DNA from: Streptomyces aidingensis
GTDB lineage: Bacteria; Actinomycetota; Actinomycetes; Streptomycetales; Streptomycetaceae
Assembly (NCBI RefSeq): GCF_900112355.1
Contig: NZ_FOLM01000023.1
Location: forward strand, 20,357 to 84,356
DNA: 64,000 bases
Reading direction: 5' to 3'
Positions 56,320 to 64,000 of this stretch are shown here, piece by piece; the stretch's first letter is position 1, and each line of letters begins with the position of its first letter. A model generated the notes under the pieces. The model made no database searches and was not told the origin of the DNA. It worked only from the letters and a program-made list of their open reading frames with translations. A program made the translations under genes and the position numbers.

Positions 56320-57390
56320 TCATACGCGTCCCGCCCGGCGCTCGGTCCACAGCAGCCACAGCAGATAGCCGCCGCCCAGCACCCCGGTGAGCACGCCCAC
56401 CGGCAGCCGCCGGTCGCCGAACGCCTGCTGCGCCACCAGGTCGGCCGCCACCATCAGCAGCGCGCCCATCACCGCGGCGGGCAGCAGGTTGGGCCCGGCC
56501 GCCCTGGTCAGCCGGCGCGCCAGTTGCGGCGCGGTGAGCGCCACGAAGGCGATCGGCCCGGCCGCCGAGGTGGCGGCGGCGGTCAGCAGCACGGCCGCGC
56601 CCATCACCACCATCCGGGTGCGCTCGGCGGCCACCCCGAGCGCCCGCGCGGCGTCGTCGCCCATCTCCAGCATCCGCAGCGGACGGCCCCGGCCCAGCAC
56701 CACCGGCACCAGCACGGCACAGGTGATCAGCAGCGGCCAGACGTGCGACCAGTCGCGGCCGTCCAGCGAGCCGGTCATCCACAGCACCGCCCGCGCCGCG
56801 TCCACCAGATCGGCCCGGGTGAGCAGATAGTGGCGCACGCCGCCGAGCATCGCGGCGGCCCCGATACCGACCAGAACCAGCCGGTAGCCGTGCACGCCGC
56901 GCCGCCAGGCGAGCAGATAGACGGCCAGCCCGGTGAGCACGCCGCCGCCGACCGCGCCGGCCGCCACCACCGCGCTGCTGCCGTTCAGGACCACGATGGC
57001 CACCAGCGCGCCGGCGGCCGTGCCCTCGGTGAAGCCGATGATGTCCGGGCTGCCCAGCGGATTGCGGGAGACGGCCTGGAACACGGCGCCGGCCAGCCCC
57101 AGGGCCACCCCGGTCAGCAGGGCGACCAGCAGCCGCGGCAGCCGCAGGTCCAGCACGATGAACTCCTCGGCGGCGGTGCCCTGTCCGGCCAGGGTGCGCA
57201 GCACCGCCGAGGGGCCCATCGGGTAGTCGCCGGTGCCGGCCAGCAGCACCGACACCGCAAGCGCCGCCACGGTCAGCGCCGCCACCACAGCTGCCGTGCG
57301 CGGGGCGACACGCATCGAGAGGCCGCCGGGGGTGCGCAGCACGGCGGGGCGGAGAGCCGCGGAGGTGCGGCGGTGGATCGGGGTTCTCAC
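56320..57390 (-). CDS. FecCD-type siderophore ABC permease (second)
   Basis: 356 residues, GTG at 57390 overlapping the upstream permease stop (GTGA). About nine to ten membrane helices. FecCD signatures LRLPRLLVALLTGVALGLAG and RNPLGSPDIIGFTEG, and the ATPase-contact loop GDDAARALGV are present. With the other permease it forms the heterodimeric channel. The C-terminal TAPQLARRLTR...GGGYLLWLLW is typical. Confidence 0.95.
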   Translation of the reverse strand: MRTPIHRRTSAALRPAVLRTPGGLSMRVAPRTAAVVAALTVAALAVSVLLAGTGDYPMGPSAVLRTLAGQGTAAEEFIVLDLRLPRLLVALLTGVALGLAGAVFQAVSRNPLGSPDIIGFTEGTAAGALVAIVVLNGSSAVVAAGAVGGGVLTGLAVYLLAWRRGVHGYRLVLVGIGAAAMLGGVRHYLLTRADLVDAARAVLWMTGSLDGRDWSHVWPLLITCAVLVPVVLGRGRPLRMLEMGDDAARALGVAAERTRMVVMGAAVLLTAAATSAAGPIAFVALTAPQLARRLTRAAGPNLLPAAVMGALLMVAADLVAQQAFGDRRLPVGVLTGVLGGGYLLWLLWTERRAGRV

Positions 57391-58460
57391 AGCTGGACCA
57401 TCCTTCGGCGGCGCACCAGAAAGATGAAGACCGGACCGCCGATCAGCGCGGTGACCACGCCGACCTGGAGTTCGGAGGGCGCGGCGACCAGCCGGCCGAC
57501 GACGTCCGCGCCGAGCAGCAGCACCGGCGACAGCACAACGGCATAGGGCAGGATCCAGCGCAGATCGGGTCCGGTGATGCTGCGCACCAGATGCGGCACG
57601 ATCAGGCCGACGAAGACGATGGGCCCGCAGACGGCGGTGGCCGCGCCGCAGAGCAGGGTCACCGCGGCCATGGTGGCGATCCGGGTGCTGCCCAGCCGGG
57701 CGCCCAGCGCCCGGGCGGTGTCGTCGCCCAGCGCCACCGCGTTGAGCGGCCGGGCGAGCAGCGCGGCCAGGGCGAAGCCGGCGGCCAGGAAGGGCAGCAC
57801 CTGGACGATGGTGTCCATCCGGGCGGAGGCCAGCGAGCCCGCGGTCCAGAACCGCATCCGGTCCAGGGCCGCGGTGTCCAGCAGGATGGCCGCGTTGACA
57901 TAGCCGTAGAGCGCGGCGGTCACCGCGGTACCGGCCAGGGCCAGCCGGACGGGGGTGGCCGAGCGGGTGCCGGCCAGCGCGTACACCAGGACGGAGACGG
58001 CGGCGGCGCCCAGGAAGGCGAACCAGACGTAGCCGTGGAAGGAGCCGATGCCGAGAAAGGCCATGGCGGACACCACGGCCGCCGCGGCCCCGGCGTTGAC
58101 GCCCAGCAGTCCCGGCTCGGCCAGCGGATTGCGGGTGAGCGCCTGCATCAGCGCGCCGGCCAGGCCGAGTGCCGAGCCGGCCAGCAGTCCCAGCAGGGTG
58201 CGCGGCAGGCGCAGTTGGCGCACCACCACGTCGGTGTCGCTGCCGACCGGGCTGACCAGCGAGTCCCAGACGTCGCCGGGCGGGATGGACTTGGCCCCCA
58301 GCGCGACGCTGGCGGCGGCCACCAGCGCCAGCAGCAGAGCCGAGACGGCGAGCCCGCCCGCCCGGGCCGGGATGCGGCGCGGGGCGGGTGGAGCGGCCGG
58401 TCCGGCACCGGGCGGGGCCGGGTCCTTGGCGGGCGCGGCGTCCGCGGTGGCGGCCGTCAC
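57387..58460 (-). CDS. FecCD-type siderophore ABC permease (first)
   Basis: 357 residues from the GTG at 58460 with AGGA upstream; a TTG at 58481 is weaker. An N-terminal Pro/Ala lead of about 30 residues, then about ten helices. LRLPRTLLGLLAGSALGLAG, RNPLAEPGLLGVNAG and GDDTARALGAR match FecCD. It is the first gene of the minus-strand import operon and starts 37 bases from the iron box. Confidence 0.95.
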   Translation of the reverse strand: MTAATADAAPAKDPAPPGAGPAAPPAPRRIPARAGGLAVSALLLALVAAASVALGAKSIPPGDVWDSLVSPVGSDTDVVVRQLRLPRTLLGLLAGSALGLAGALMQALTRNPLAEPGLLGVNAGAAAAVVSAMAFLGIGSFHGYVWFAFLGAAAVSVLVYALAGTRSATPVRLALAGTAVTAALYGYVNAAILLDTAALDRMRFWTAGSLASARMDTIVQVLPFLAAGFALAALLARPLNAVALGDDTARALGARLGSTRIATMAAVTLLCGAATAVCGPIVFVGLIVPHLVRSITGPDLRWILPYAVVLSPVLLLGADVVGRLVAAPSELQVGVVTALIGGPVFIFLVRRRRMVQL

Positions 58461-58496
58461 GCCGGGGTCCTGGTGCTGCAACCTTCACGCATGTGG

Positions 58497-58515
58497 TTAG
58501 GTTAGCCTAACCTTC
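58497..58515. promoter_or_regulatory. Iron box (DmdR/IdeR operator) between divergent iron-uptake genes
   Basis: The sequence TTAGGTTAGCCTAACCTTC matches the actinobacterial iron box TTAGGTTAGGCTAACCTAA at 16 of 19 positions, with a perfect GGTTAGCCTAACC core. It lies 37 bases from the permease start and 34 from the lipoprotein start, so one DmdR dimer pair can repress both directions when iron is ample. Confidence 0.92.
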
Positions 58516-58548
58516 CCCCAGAGCTTCACTGAGAGGTCCGAGCACGTC

Positions 58549-59604
58549 ATGACCATATCCCGCGCCAAGCTGACCAGACGTTCCCTGCTCGCCACCGGAG
58601 GAGCCCTGGGCGCCGGTGCTCTGCTCACCGCCTGCGGCAGCGACTCCGGCTCCGCGGAAGCCGGCGGGGACAACGGCGGCGGCAACGGCGGCAACGGCTC
58701 GGGCCCCTGGAGCTTCACCGACGACCGCGGCACCACCGTCGAACTGGACAGGACCCCGGAGAAGATCGTCGCCTTCACCGGCACCGCCGCCGCCCTGTAC
58801 GACTACGGCGTGGAATGCGTCGGGGTCTTCGGCCCGACGGTGACCGCCGACGGCGAGCCCGACGTCCAGGCCGGCGAGCTCAATGTCGACAAGCTGACCG
58901 TCCTGGGCAACGCCTGGGGTGAGTTCAACGTCGAGAAGTACGCCGGGCTCGCCCCCGAACTGCTGGTCACCAACATGTTCGTGGAGAACGGCCTCTGGTA
59001 TGTGCCGGACGAGAGCGCCGAGACCATCGCGGGCCTGGCCCCGACCGTCGGCATCGCGGTGGCCCCGGCCGCGCTGCCGTCCACCACCCTGCTCAGCGCC
59101 ATCGAGCGCACCGCCGAACTGGCCGGCGCCCTGGGCGCCGATCTGACCGCCCGGCAGAACACCGAGGCCCGGACGCGTTTCGAGGCAGCGGCCGAGTCAC
59201 TGCGGCAGGCCGCCCGGGACAGCGGCGGACTGACCGTGCTGGCCTGCTCGGGCGACCCGGACCTGTTCTACGCCTCCGACCCGTCCGCCTCCGCCGATCT
59301 GGCCTACTTCAAGGAGCTCGGCGTGCAGATCGTCACCCCCGACAATGTCGAGGGCGGCTTCTTCGAGAGCCTGAGCTGGGAGAACGCCGACAAGTACCGG
59401 ACCGACCTGGTCATGCTGGACAACCGCAGCAGCGCCCTCCAGCCGGCCGACCTGGCCGACAAGCCGACCTGGACCCGGCTGCCGGCCGTCGAGGCCGGAC
59501 AGGTCATCGAGTGGACCACCGAGCCGCGCTACTCCTACGCCGGCTGCGCCCCGCTGCTGGAGGCGCTGGCCGAGGCGCTGCGCACCGCCAAGCGCGTGAG
59601 CTGA
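58549..59604 (+). CDS. Ferric-siderophore-binding lipoprotein
   Basis: 351 residues. TRRSLLATGG shows a twin-arginine-like start, and LLTAC is the lipobox with Cys near residue 29. A Gly/Asn/Ser linker of about 20 residues follows. The class III binding fold (two lobes and a helix) is indicated by RTPEKIVAFTGT, GLAPELLVTN and DLVMLDNRSS. It captures ferric siderophore and passes it to the permease pair. Divergent from its permeases across the shared iron box, with GAGAGG as ribosome site. The ligand (desferrioxamine or a foreign siderophore) is not clear. Confidence 0.94.
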   Translation: MTISRAKLTRRSLLATGGALGAGALLTACGSDSGSAEAGGDNGGGNGGNGSGPWSFTDDRGTTVELDRTPEKIVAFTGTAAALYDYGVECVGVFGPTVTADGEPDVQAGELNVDKLTVLGNAWGEFNVEKYAGLAPELLVTNMFVENGLWYVPDESAETIAGLAPTVGIAVAPAALPSTTLLSAIERTAELAGALGADLTARQNTEARTRFEAAAESLRQAARDSGGLTVLACSGDPDLFYASDPSASADLAYFKELGVQIVTPDNVEGGFFESLSWENADKYRTDLVMLDNRSSALQPADLADKPTWTRLPAVEAGQVIEWTTEPRYSYAGCAPLLEALAEALRTAKRVS

Positions 59605-59628
59605 CCGGGGCGCCCCTGCCGGAGCGGC

Positions 59629-59671
59629 GGCCGGGGCGTCGGGTACCGGCCGGACACCCGACGCCCCGGCC
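59629..59671. terminator. Long bidirectional hairpin terminator
   Basis: GGCCGGGGCGTCGGGT (59629-59644) pairs perfectly over 16 bases with ACCCGACGCCCCGGCC (59656-59671), loop 11. It lies between the lipoprotein stop and the end of the convergent HAD gene. Confidence 0.85.
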
Positions 59672-59676
59672 GCGGT

Positions 59677-60753
59677 TCAGAGCCCCAGCCTGGCCAGCGC
59701 CTTGTCCGCGTCCAGCGGAGATTCGCCGTCCCCCGCGGACCAGGCCGCCGCGCACAGCGCCCGCAGCCCGTCCAGGGCATCCCCGGCGCCCTCCAGTTCC
59801 AGCACCCCGCCGCGCACCACGGCCCGCCGGCCGCCGCACCGGAAGCCGTCGCCGTCCGCCGTCACCGCGGGCTGCGCCGCCAGCAGCCCGCGCAGATCGG
59901 CCGCCACATAGGCCGGCCGGTGTTCCGGCCGGGCCGCCAGCAGCTGCGCGGCGTCCGTCACCCCGGTCAGCACCAGCAGCGCGTCCACGCCCGCGTGAAA
60001 CGCGCCCTCGATGTCGGTGTCCAGCCGGTCGCCGACCACCAGGGGACGACGCGCCCCGGTCCGCAGGATCGTCTCCCGGTGCATCGGCGGCAGCGGCTTG
60101 CCCGCCACCCACGGCTCCCGGGTCCGGCCGGTGGCGATCCGCACCGCCTCCACCAGCGCGCCGTTGCCCGGCGCGATGCCGCGCTCGCCGGGGATCGTCA
60201 GATCGGTGTTGGACGCGAACCAGGGCAGCCCGCGATTGACCGCGATCGCCGCCTCCATCACCCGCCCCCAGGGCATCTCCGGGCCGCCATACCCCTGCAC
60301 CACCGCCGCCGGGTCGTCGTCCGCCGACTCCACCGGCACCAGACCACGTTCCCGCAGCGCGACCCGCAACCCCTCACCGCCCGCGCACAGCACCCGCGCG
60401 CCCGCGGGCAGATGCTCGGCCATCAGCCGGGCCACCGCCTGCGCGGAGGTGACCACCTCCCCGGGGTCCGCCGCCAGGCCCAGCCCGGTGAGATGACCGG
60501 CCACCGCCGCCGGCGTGCGATTCGCGTTGTTGGTGACATACGCCAGCCGCATCCCTCCGTCCCTGGCCGCGACCAGCGACTCCACGGCATGCGGCACGGC
60601 CGACCCGCCCGCGTACACCACCCCGTCGAGATCGAGCAGCGCGGTGTCGTACAGCCTGCTCAGCGGCCCGTCACTGCCCTGCGGGGCCCGCCGCGGCCCG
60701 CCCCCGTCCCCGGCCGAAACCGCGGTGGGGTCTTCCGTGCTGTTACCGGCCAT
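59677..60753 (-). CDS. HAD-IIA (NagD/PNPase-like) phosphatase
   Basis: 358 residues from the ATG at 60753, with GGGGAA upstream. After 30 polar residues comes motif I LLDLDGVVYAG, motif II YVTNNANRTP, motif III with KPLPPMHRET and motif IV VVGDRLDTDIEGA. The C2 cap between is of the NagD type (IIA). Substrates for relatives are 4-nitrophenyl phosphate, nucleotides or glycerol phosphate; here unknown. The C-terminal 70 residues form an extra region with no motif I recognise. Confidence 0.92.
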   Translation of the reverse strand: MAGNSTEDPTAVSAGDGGGPRRAPQGSDGPLSRLYDTALLDLDGVVYAGGSAVPHAVESLVAARDGGMRLAYVTNNANRTPAAVAGHLTGLGLAADPGEVVTSAQAVARLMAEHLPAGARVLCAGGEGLRVALRERGLVPVESADDDPAAVVQGYGGPEMPWGRVMEAAIAVNRGLPWFASNTDLTIPGERGIAPGNGALVEAVRIATGRTREPWVAGKPLPPMHRETILRTGARRPLVVGDRLDTDIEGAFHAGVDALLVLTGVTDAAQLLAARPEHRPAYVAADLRGLLAAQPAVTADGDGFRCGGRRAVVRGGVLELEGAGDALDGLRALCAAAWSAGDGESPLDADKALARLGL

Positions 60754-60896
60754 CTGTTCCCCGCCTCTGCTCGCATCGCTCCCGTTCGGTCCCAAGGCGA
60801 TCGGAACCGACGGCTTTCCCTGCACGACCGATCATCCCGCATGCCTCCGCTCACCTGCCCGGAGGCCCTCCGCGACCATCGGCTTACCATGCCGGA

Positions 60897-62207
60897 ATGC
60901 GTACCGCCCGCCGGGCCGACGGCCTCGACCTGGCCCCCTTCCGAGCCCTGCGCTATGTCCCCGAACGCATCCATGAACTGGCCGCCGTCACCTCACCGCC
61001 CTACGACGTCGTGGTCCGCCCCGAGGGCTGGAGCCATCTCCACACCTCCCACCCGTACAACATCGTCCGGCTGATCCTGCCGGAGAACGGCAATCCCTCC
61101 GCGGCCGACCGCCACCGCAGCGCCGCCGCCGCCCTGGCCCGCTGGACGCGGGACGGCGTGCTGGCGCCGGACCCGGAGCCTGCCCTGTACCTGTACGAGC
61201 AGCGCAGCGGCTCCGTCCTCCAGCGCGGCCTGATCGGCGCACTCCGCCTCACCCCGCCGGAACAGCGCGTCGTCCTGCCCCACGAAGAGGTGATGCCGGA
61301 TGTGGTCGAGGACCGGGCCGGGCTGATGCGGGAGACCGCCGCCAATCTCGAACCGCTGCTGCTCTCCTACCGCGGCGAGCAGGACGACGGGGCCGGCGGC
61401 GGCGCCGCGGCGGTGATCGACCGCACCGCCGCCGGGCCTCCGCTGTTCCGGATCACCACCGAGAACGGCTTCTCACACCGGATGTGGGCCATCACCGACC
61501 CGGCCGGGCTGCGCCGCATCCGCACCGATCTGGCCCGGTACACCGCGCTGATCGCCGACGGCCATCACCGCTGGGCCACCTGCCTGCGGCTGGCCCGGGA
61601 ACACGGCGGTGCCCCGCCCTGGGACCGCGGACTGGTGCTGCTGGTCGACACCGTCCGCCATCCCCTGCGGGTGGGCGCCATCCACCGGGTGCTGCCCCGG
61701 CTGGCCCCGCAGGACGCGCTGGCCCGGCTGCGGGGCGCCTTCCGGGTCCGGCCGCTGGACACCCACGACCTCGGCACCGCCCTGCGCACCCTGCACACCG
61801 TGCGGACCGCCCCCGGCGACAACGCCTTCCTGCTGGCCGGCGGCGGACGGTTCCATCTGCTCGACCGGCCCGACCCCGCGCTGCTCGCCCGCACCGTCCC
61901 CGCCGGCCGCCCGGAGGCCTGGCGGCGGCTGGACTCCACCGTTCTGCACAGCACCCTGCTGGGCTCCCTCTGGCAGGTGCCCGATGCGCCCCCGCATGTG
62001 GAGTATCTGCATGAGGCCGAGGCCGCGGTGTCCCGTGCCGAGGCGCGCGGCGGTTCCGCGGTGCTGCTCCGCCCGGTCGCGGAGGACACCGTCCGGCAAC
62101 TGGCCGAGCAGGGCGTGCCCATGCCGCAGAAGTCCACCTCCTTCGGCCCGAAGCCGGCCACCGGGCTGCTGCTCCGCAGCCTCACCGCCGAACGCGCCCA
62201 GCACTGA
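60897..62207 (+). CDS. DUF1015 family protein
   Basis: 436 residues. The ATG at 60897 has only CCGGA upstream; possibly leaderless. The family markers are near the N-terminus (TSPPYDVV, SHPYNIVRLILP), VVLPHEEVM, and the core IADGHHRWATCLRLA. The end has PQKSTSFGPKPATGLL. DUF1015 is a widespread cytosolic family resembling nucleotide-binding or HipA-like folds with no proven reaction; it often lies near serine-biosynthesis genes. Here it is divergent from the HAD gene. Confidence 0.92.
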   Translation: MRTARRADGLDLAPFRALRYVPERIHELAAVTSPPYDVVVRPEGWSHLHTSHPYNIVRLILPENGNPSAADRHRSAAAALARWTRDGVLAPDPEPALYLYEQRSGSVLQRGLIGALRLTPPEQRVVLPHEEVMPDVVEDRAGLMRETAANLEPLLLSYRGEQDDGAGGGAAAVIDRTAAGPPLFRITTENGFSHRMWAITDPAGLRRIRTDLARYTALIADGHHRWATCLRLAREHGGAPPWDRGLVLLVDTVRHPLRVGAIHRVLPRLAPQDALARLRGAFRVRPLDTHDLGTALRTLHTVRTAPGDNAFLLAGGGRFHLLDRPDPALLARTVPAGRPEAWRRLDSTVLHSTLLGSLWQVPDAPPHVEYLHEAEAAVSRAEARGGSAVLLRPVAEDTVRQLAEQGVPMPQKSTSFGPKPATGLLLRSLTAERAQH

Positions 62208-62228
62208 CGGCCCCAGCGCCCCCGCCCG

Positions 62229-63818
62229 CTACCGCTCCACGTCGTCCCCGGTGTCCTTGGCCCGCAGCCCGGACTCGAACTCCTCGTCCATCCCGTCCGT
62301 CTCATCCATCTCGAACTCGTCGCCGAGCAGCTCACGGCCCTCCGGCCGCCCCGTTCCGGCATCCCCCTCGGAGTCCTCCTCCGCCTCCAGTGCGTCGAGG
62401 AATTCCACGCCGTCCAGCTCGGCCAGCCGGTCCGAGGCGTCCGTGGCCCCCTCCTGGTCGGCCTCCACCGCCCGGGCGAACCACCTGCGGGCCTCCTCCG
62501 CCCGGCCCACCTCCAGCAGAACGTCGGCATAGGCATAGCGCAGCCGCGCGGTCCACGGCTGATGGGCGCCGGAGGTCAGTTCGGGGCTCTGCAGGGTCAC
62601 CACCGCGGCTTCGGGCTGCCCCATGTCCCGGCGCGCCCCCGCGGCGACCAGCCGCATCTCCACCCGGCCGGCCTTGTCGAGCTGATTCGCCTCGGGCGCG
62701 CCCGCCATCGCCAGCGCCCGTTCTGGGCGTCCCAGACCGCGCTCGCAGTCCGCCATCATCGGCCACAGATGTACCGAGCCGGTCATCCGCCGCGCCGCCC
62801 GGAACTCGGCCAGCGCCTCCGCGTACTTGCCGACCCCGTAGGCGGCGAACCCGGCCGCCTCCCGGACCGCGGCCACCCGCGAGGCCAGCCGCAGCGCGGT
62901 CCGGGCGTAGGCATACGCCCGCTCCGCGTCCTCGTCCAGCAGCTGCGCCACCATGACCAGGTTCCGGGCCACATCCGTGGCCAGCGTCTTCGGCAGGCTC
63001 TTGAGCTCCTGCTGCACCTCCCGGTCCAGCTCGCCCCCGGTCACCTCGTCCGGGATCGGCAGTCGCCGCACCTGCTCACGGTCGTGCTGACGCGGACGTG
63101 CGTCCCTGCCCTCCGGCCCGCGGCGATAGCCACCGCCGCGCCGCTCTCCGGGCCGCCCGTCCCGGCGGTCGCTCCACCGGCCGTCCCGCCCACCGGGACG
63201 CGGCCCGCCGCGACGCTCGTCTCGCCGGTACTCCCGCCGCTCGCTGCCGCGCTCGGCCCGCGGATACTCCCGTCGCTCCTCACGCCCCCCGGACCAGCCG
63301 CCTGTACGGCGGTCCTCACGACGGTCGCCCCGCCGCTCGTCCCGGCGGTCATCCCGCCGGACAGGCCGCCGCTCCCCGAAACCACTCCGCCGTTCGTCCC
63401 GGCGCCGCTCATCCCGCCGTTCCTCCCGGCGGTCGTCACGACGACGGTCATCCCGGCGGTCGTCACGACGATCCTCCCGCCGCCGGTAACCGGGACGGTC
63501 ATCGCGTCGCTCCCAGCGCCGCTCGTCGCGCCGCGCCTCTCGCCGCTCACCCGCACGGTCGCCTCCGCTGCGGCGCTCCCCGTACGGCCGGTCCCCGCCA
63601 CGGGGACGATCCTCCCGGGAGGACGACGGCCGGTAACCGTCCCGCCGCTCACCACCATCGCGACGGCCGTCCCGCCGCTCATCGCGGCGACGGAAATCAC
63701 GCTCCCCATCACGGCGGAATCGGCCCGACGGCCGTTCCCCGCGGTCCGGCCGGTCCGGCCGGCCGGACCGATCCGATGGCCGACGCCTCTCCGGCCGCTC
63801 CTCGGAAGAGTTGGACAT
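62229..63818 (-). CDS. TPR protein with Arg/Asp-rich disordered N-terminus
   Basis: 529 residues from the ATG at 63818 (AGGAG eight bases before). Residues 1 to about 255 are nearly all Arg, Asp, Glu, Gly (DRRDDRRDDRRRDDRR type), a strongly charged, disordered polyampholyte with scattered RGG/RGGG and Tyr. Residues about 262-460 form helical TPR-like pairs (ELDREVQQELKSLPKTLATD, YAYARTALRLASRV, ALAEFRAARRMTGS). An acidic tail (EMDETDGMDEE) ends it. Position directly after an rRNA operon terminator and the RD-tail suggest an RNA- or ribosome-associated role; that is inference. The function is unknown. Confidence 0.82.
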   Translation of the reverse strand: MSNSSEERPERRRPSDRSGRPDRPDRGERPSGRFRRDGERDFRRRDERRDGRRDGGERRDGYRPSSSREDRPRGGDRPYGERRSGGDRAGERREARRDERRWERRDDRPGYRRREDRRDDRRDDRRRDDRREERRDERRRDERRSGFGERRPVRRDDRRDERRGDRREDRRTGGWSGGREERREYPRAERGSERREYRRDERRGGPRPGGRDGRWSDRRDGRPGERRGGGYRRGPEGRDARPRQHDREQVRRLPIPDEVTGGELDREVQQELKSLPKTLATDVARNLVMVAQLLDEDAERAYAYARTALRLASRVAAVREAAGFAAYGVGKYAEALAEFRAARRMTGSVHLWPMMADCERGLGRPERALAMAGAPEANQLDKAGRVEMRLVAAGARRDMGQPEAAVVTLQSPELTSGAHQPWTARLRYAYADVLLEVGRAEEARRWFARAVEADQEGATDASDRLAELDGVEFLDALEAEEDSEGDAGTGRPEGRELLGDEFEMDETDGMDEEFESGLRAKDTGDDVER

Positions 63819-63853
63819 CGACGCGACTCCTGTCTTTCACATACTCAAACGAA

Positions 63854-63898
63854 AGGGGCCCTGGTTCCCCAGCGTGAACGCTGGGGACCAGGGCCCCT
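63854..63898 (-). terminator. rRNA operon terminator
   Basis: AGGGGCCCTGGT (63854-63865) pairs with ACCAGGGCCCCT (63887-63898); CCCCAGCG (63867-63874) pairs with CGCTGGGG (63879-63886); loop TGAA, bulged T at 63866. In the direction of the rRNA it is followed by TTTCGTTT. It lies eight bases after the 5S 3' end. Confidence 0.9.
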
Positions 63899-63906
63899 CA
63901 ATAATT

Positions 63907-64000
63907 GTTCGGCGGCGACCTACTCTCCCACACGGTCCCCCATGCAGTACCATCGGCGCAGCAAGGCTTAGCTTCCGGGTTCGGAAAGTAACCGGGCGTA
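63907..64000 (-). rRNA. rrf: 5S ribosomal RNA (5' end outside window)
   Basis: The minus strand reads GCCCGGTTACTTTCCGAACC, AAGCTAAGCC, GCGCCGATGGTACTGC, TGTGGGAGAGTAGG and ends GCCGCCGAAC, which is actinobacterial 5S rRNA. About 94 of some 120 bases are present; the 5' end and presumably 23S and 16S genes lie beyond the right edge. Confidence 0.95.

Overview
The window is high-GC DNA with strong third-position G/C bias, GTG and TTG starts, ATGA/GTGA stop-start overlaps and few promoter-like AT patches. With the protein families present (class-E-sortase-type LAxTG anchor, SepF, ParA beside scpAB, DUF5925, DUF6624, MptB-type GT-C mannosyltransferase, DmdR-type iron box), this points to the core chromosome of a Streptomyces or close relative. 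From memory, the order cmk-tyrA-rluB-scpB-scpA ... parA-ald-TPR-Nudix-pyrG ... recN-nadK-tlyA follows S. coelicolor around SCO1750-SCO1795; this was not checked by alignment. No insertion sequence, prophage, CRISPR array or tRNA was recognised. The only RNA gene is the 3' part of a 5S rRNA at the right edge, with its terminator.

Layout. 1-4.1 kb (minus): a secreted, membrane-anchored parallel beta-helix protein, a polytopic membrane protein and a TetR regulator cut by the window edge. 4.2-6.5 kb: homogentisate dioxygenase with a good promoter and operator-like dyad, a HutC-type GntR regulator, and a small unknown protein. 6.9-15.3 kb: an AAA ATPase (DUF5925), pirin, DUF6624, a short GntR regulator divergent from a double-GNAT protein, a sortase-anchored AA10 LPMO, a PPOX flavoprotein, a secreted lipase and a HAD phosphatase. 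15.35-20.1 kb (minus): the urease operon ureA-ureB-ureC-ureF-ureG-ureD without ureE, behind a candidate GlnR site. 20.4-26.7 kb: asd, sepF, gcdH, an MFS exporter and a PAP2 protein.

26.8-36 kb: an I78 inhibitor, two uncharacterised actinobacterial proteins, then a housekeeping block on the minus strand read scpA-scpB-rluB-tyrA-cmk-der, which joins chromosome segregation, ribosome maturation, tyrosine synthesis and nucleotide supply. 35.6-39.1 kb: a flippase-like protein and two polyprenol-phosphate-sugar-dependent GT-C mannosyltransferases (GT87 type and MptB) lie between scpA and parA. 39.4-47.5 kb (minus): pyrG, Nudix hydrolase, STAND/TPR protein, ald, parA and a ParA-coupled protein with a basic C-terminal domain.

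48-55.3 kb: a GH15 glucoamylase/trehalase-like enzyme, a GT4 glycosyltransferase, then recN-nadK-tlyA and a low-complexity partner. 55.3-59.6 kb: a ferric-siderophore ABC importer, with permeases and ATPase on the minus strand and the binding lipoprotein on the plus strand, diverging from a near-perfect iron box. 59.7-64 kb: a HAD-IIA phosphatase, a DUF1015 protein, a TPR protein with an Arg/Asp-rich disordered N-terminus of about 255 residues, and the end of an rRNA operon. Convergent gene pairs are often separated by long GC-rich hairpins, which are listed individually.
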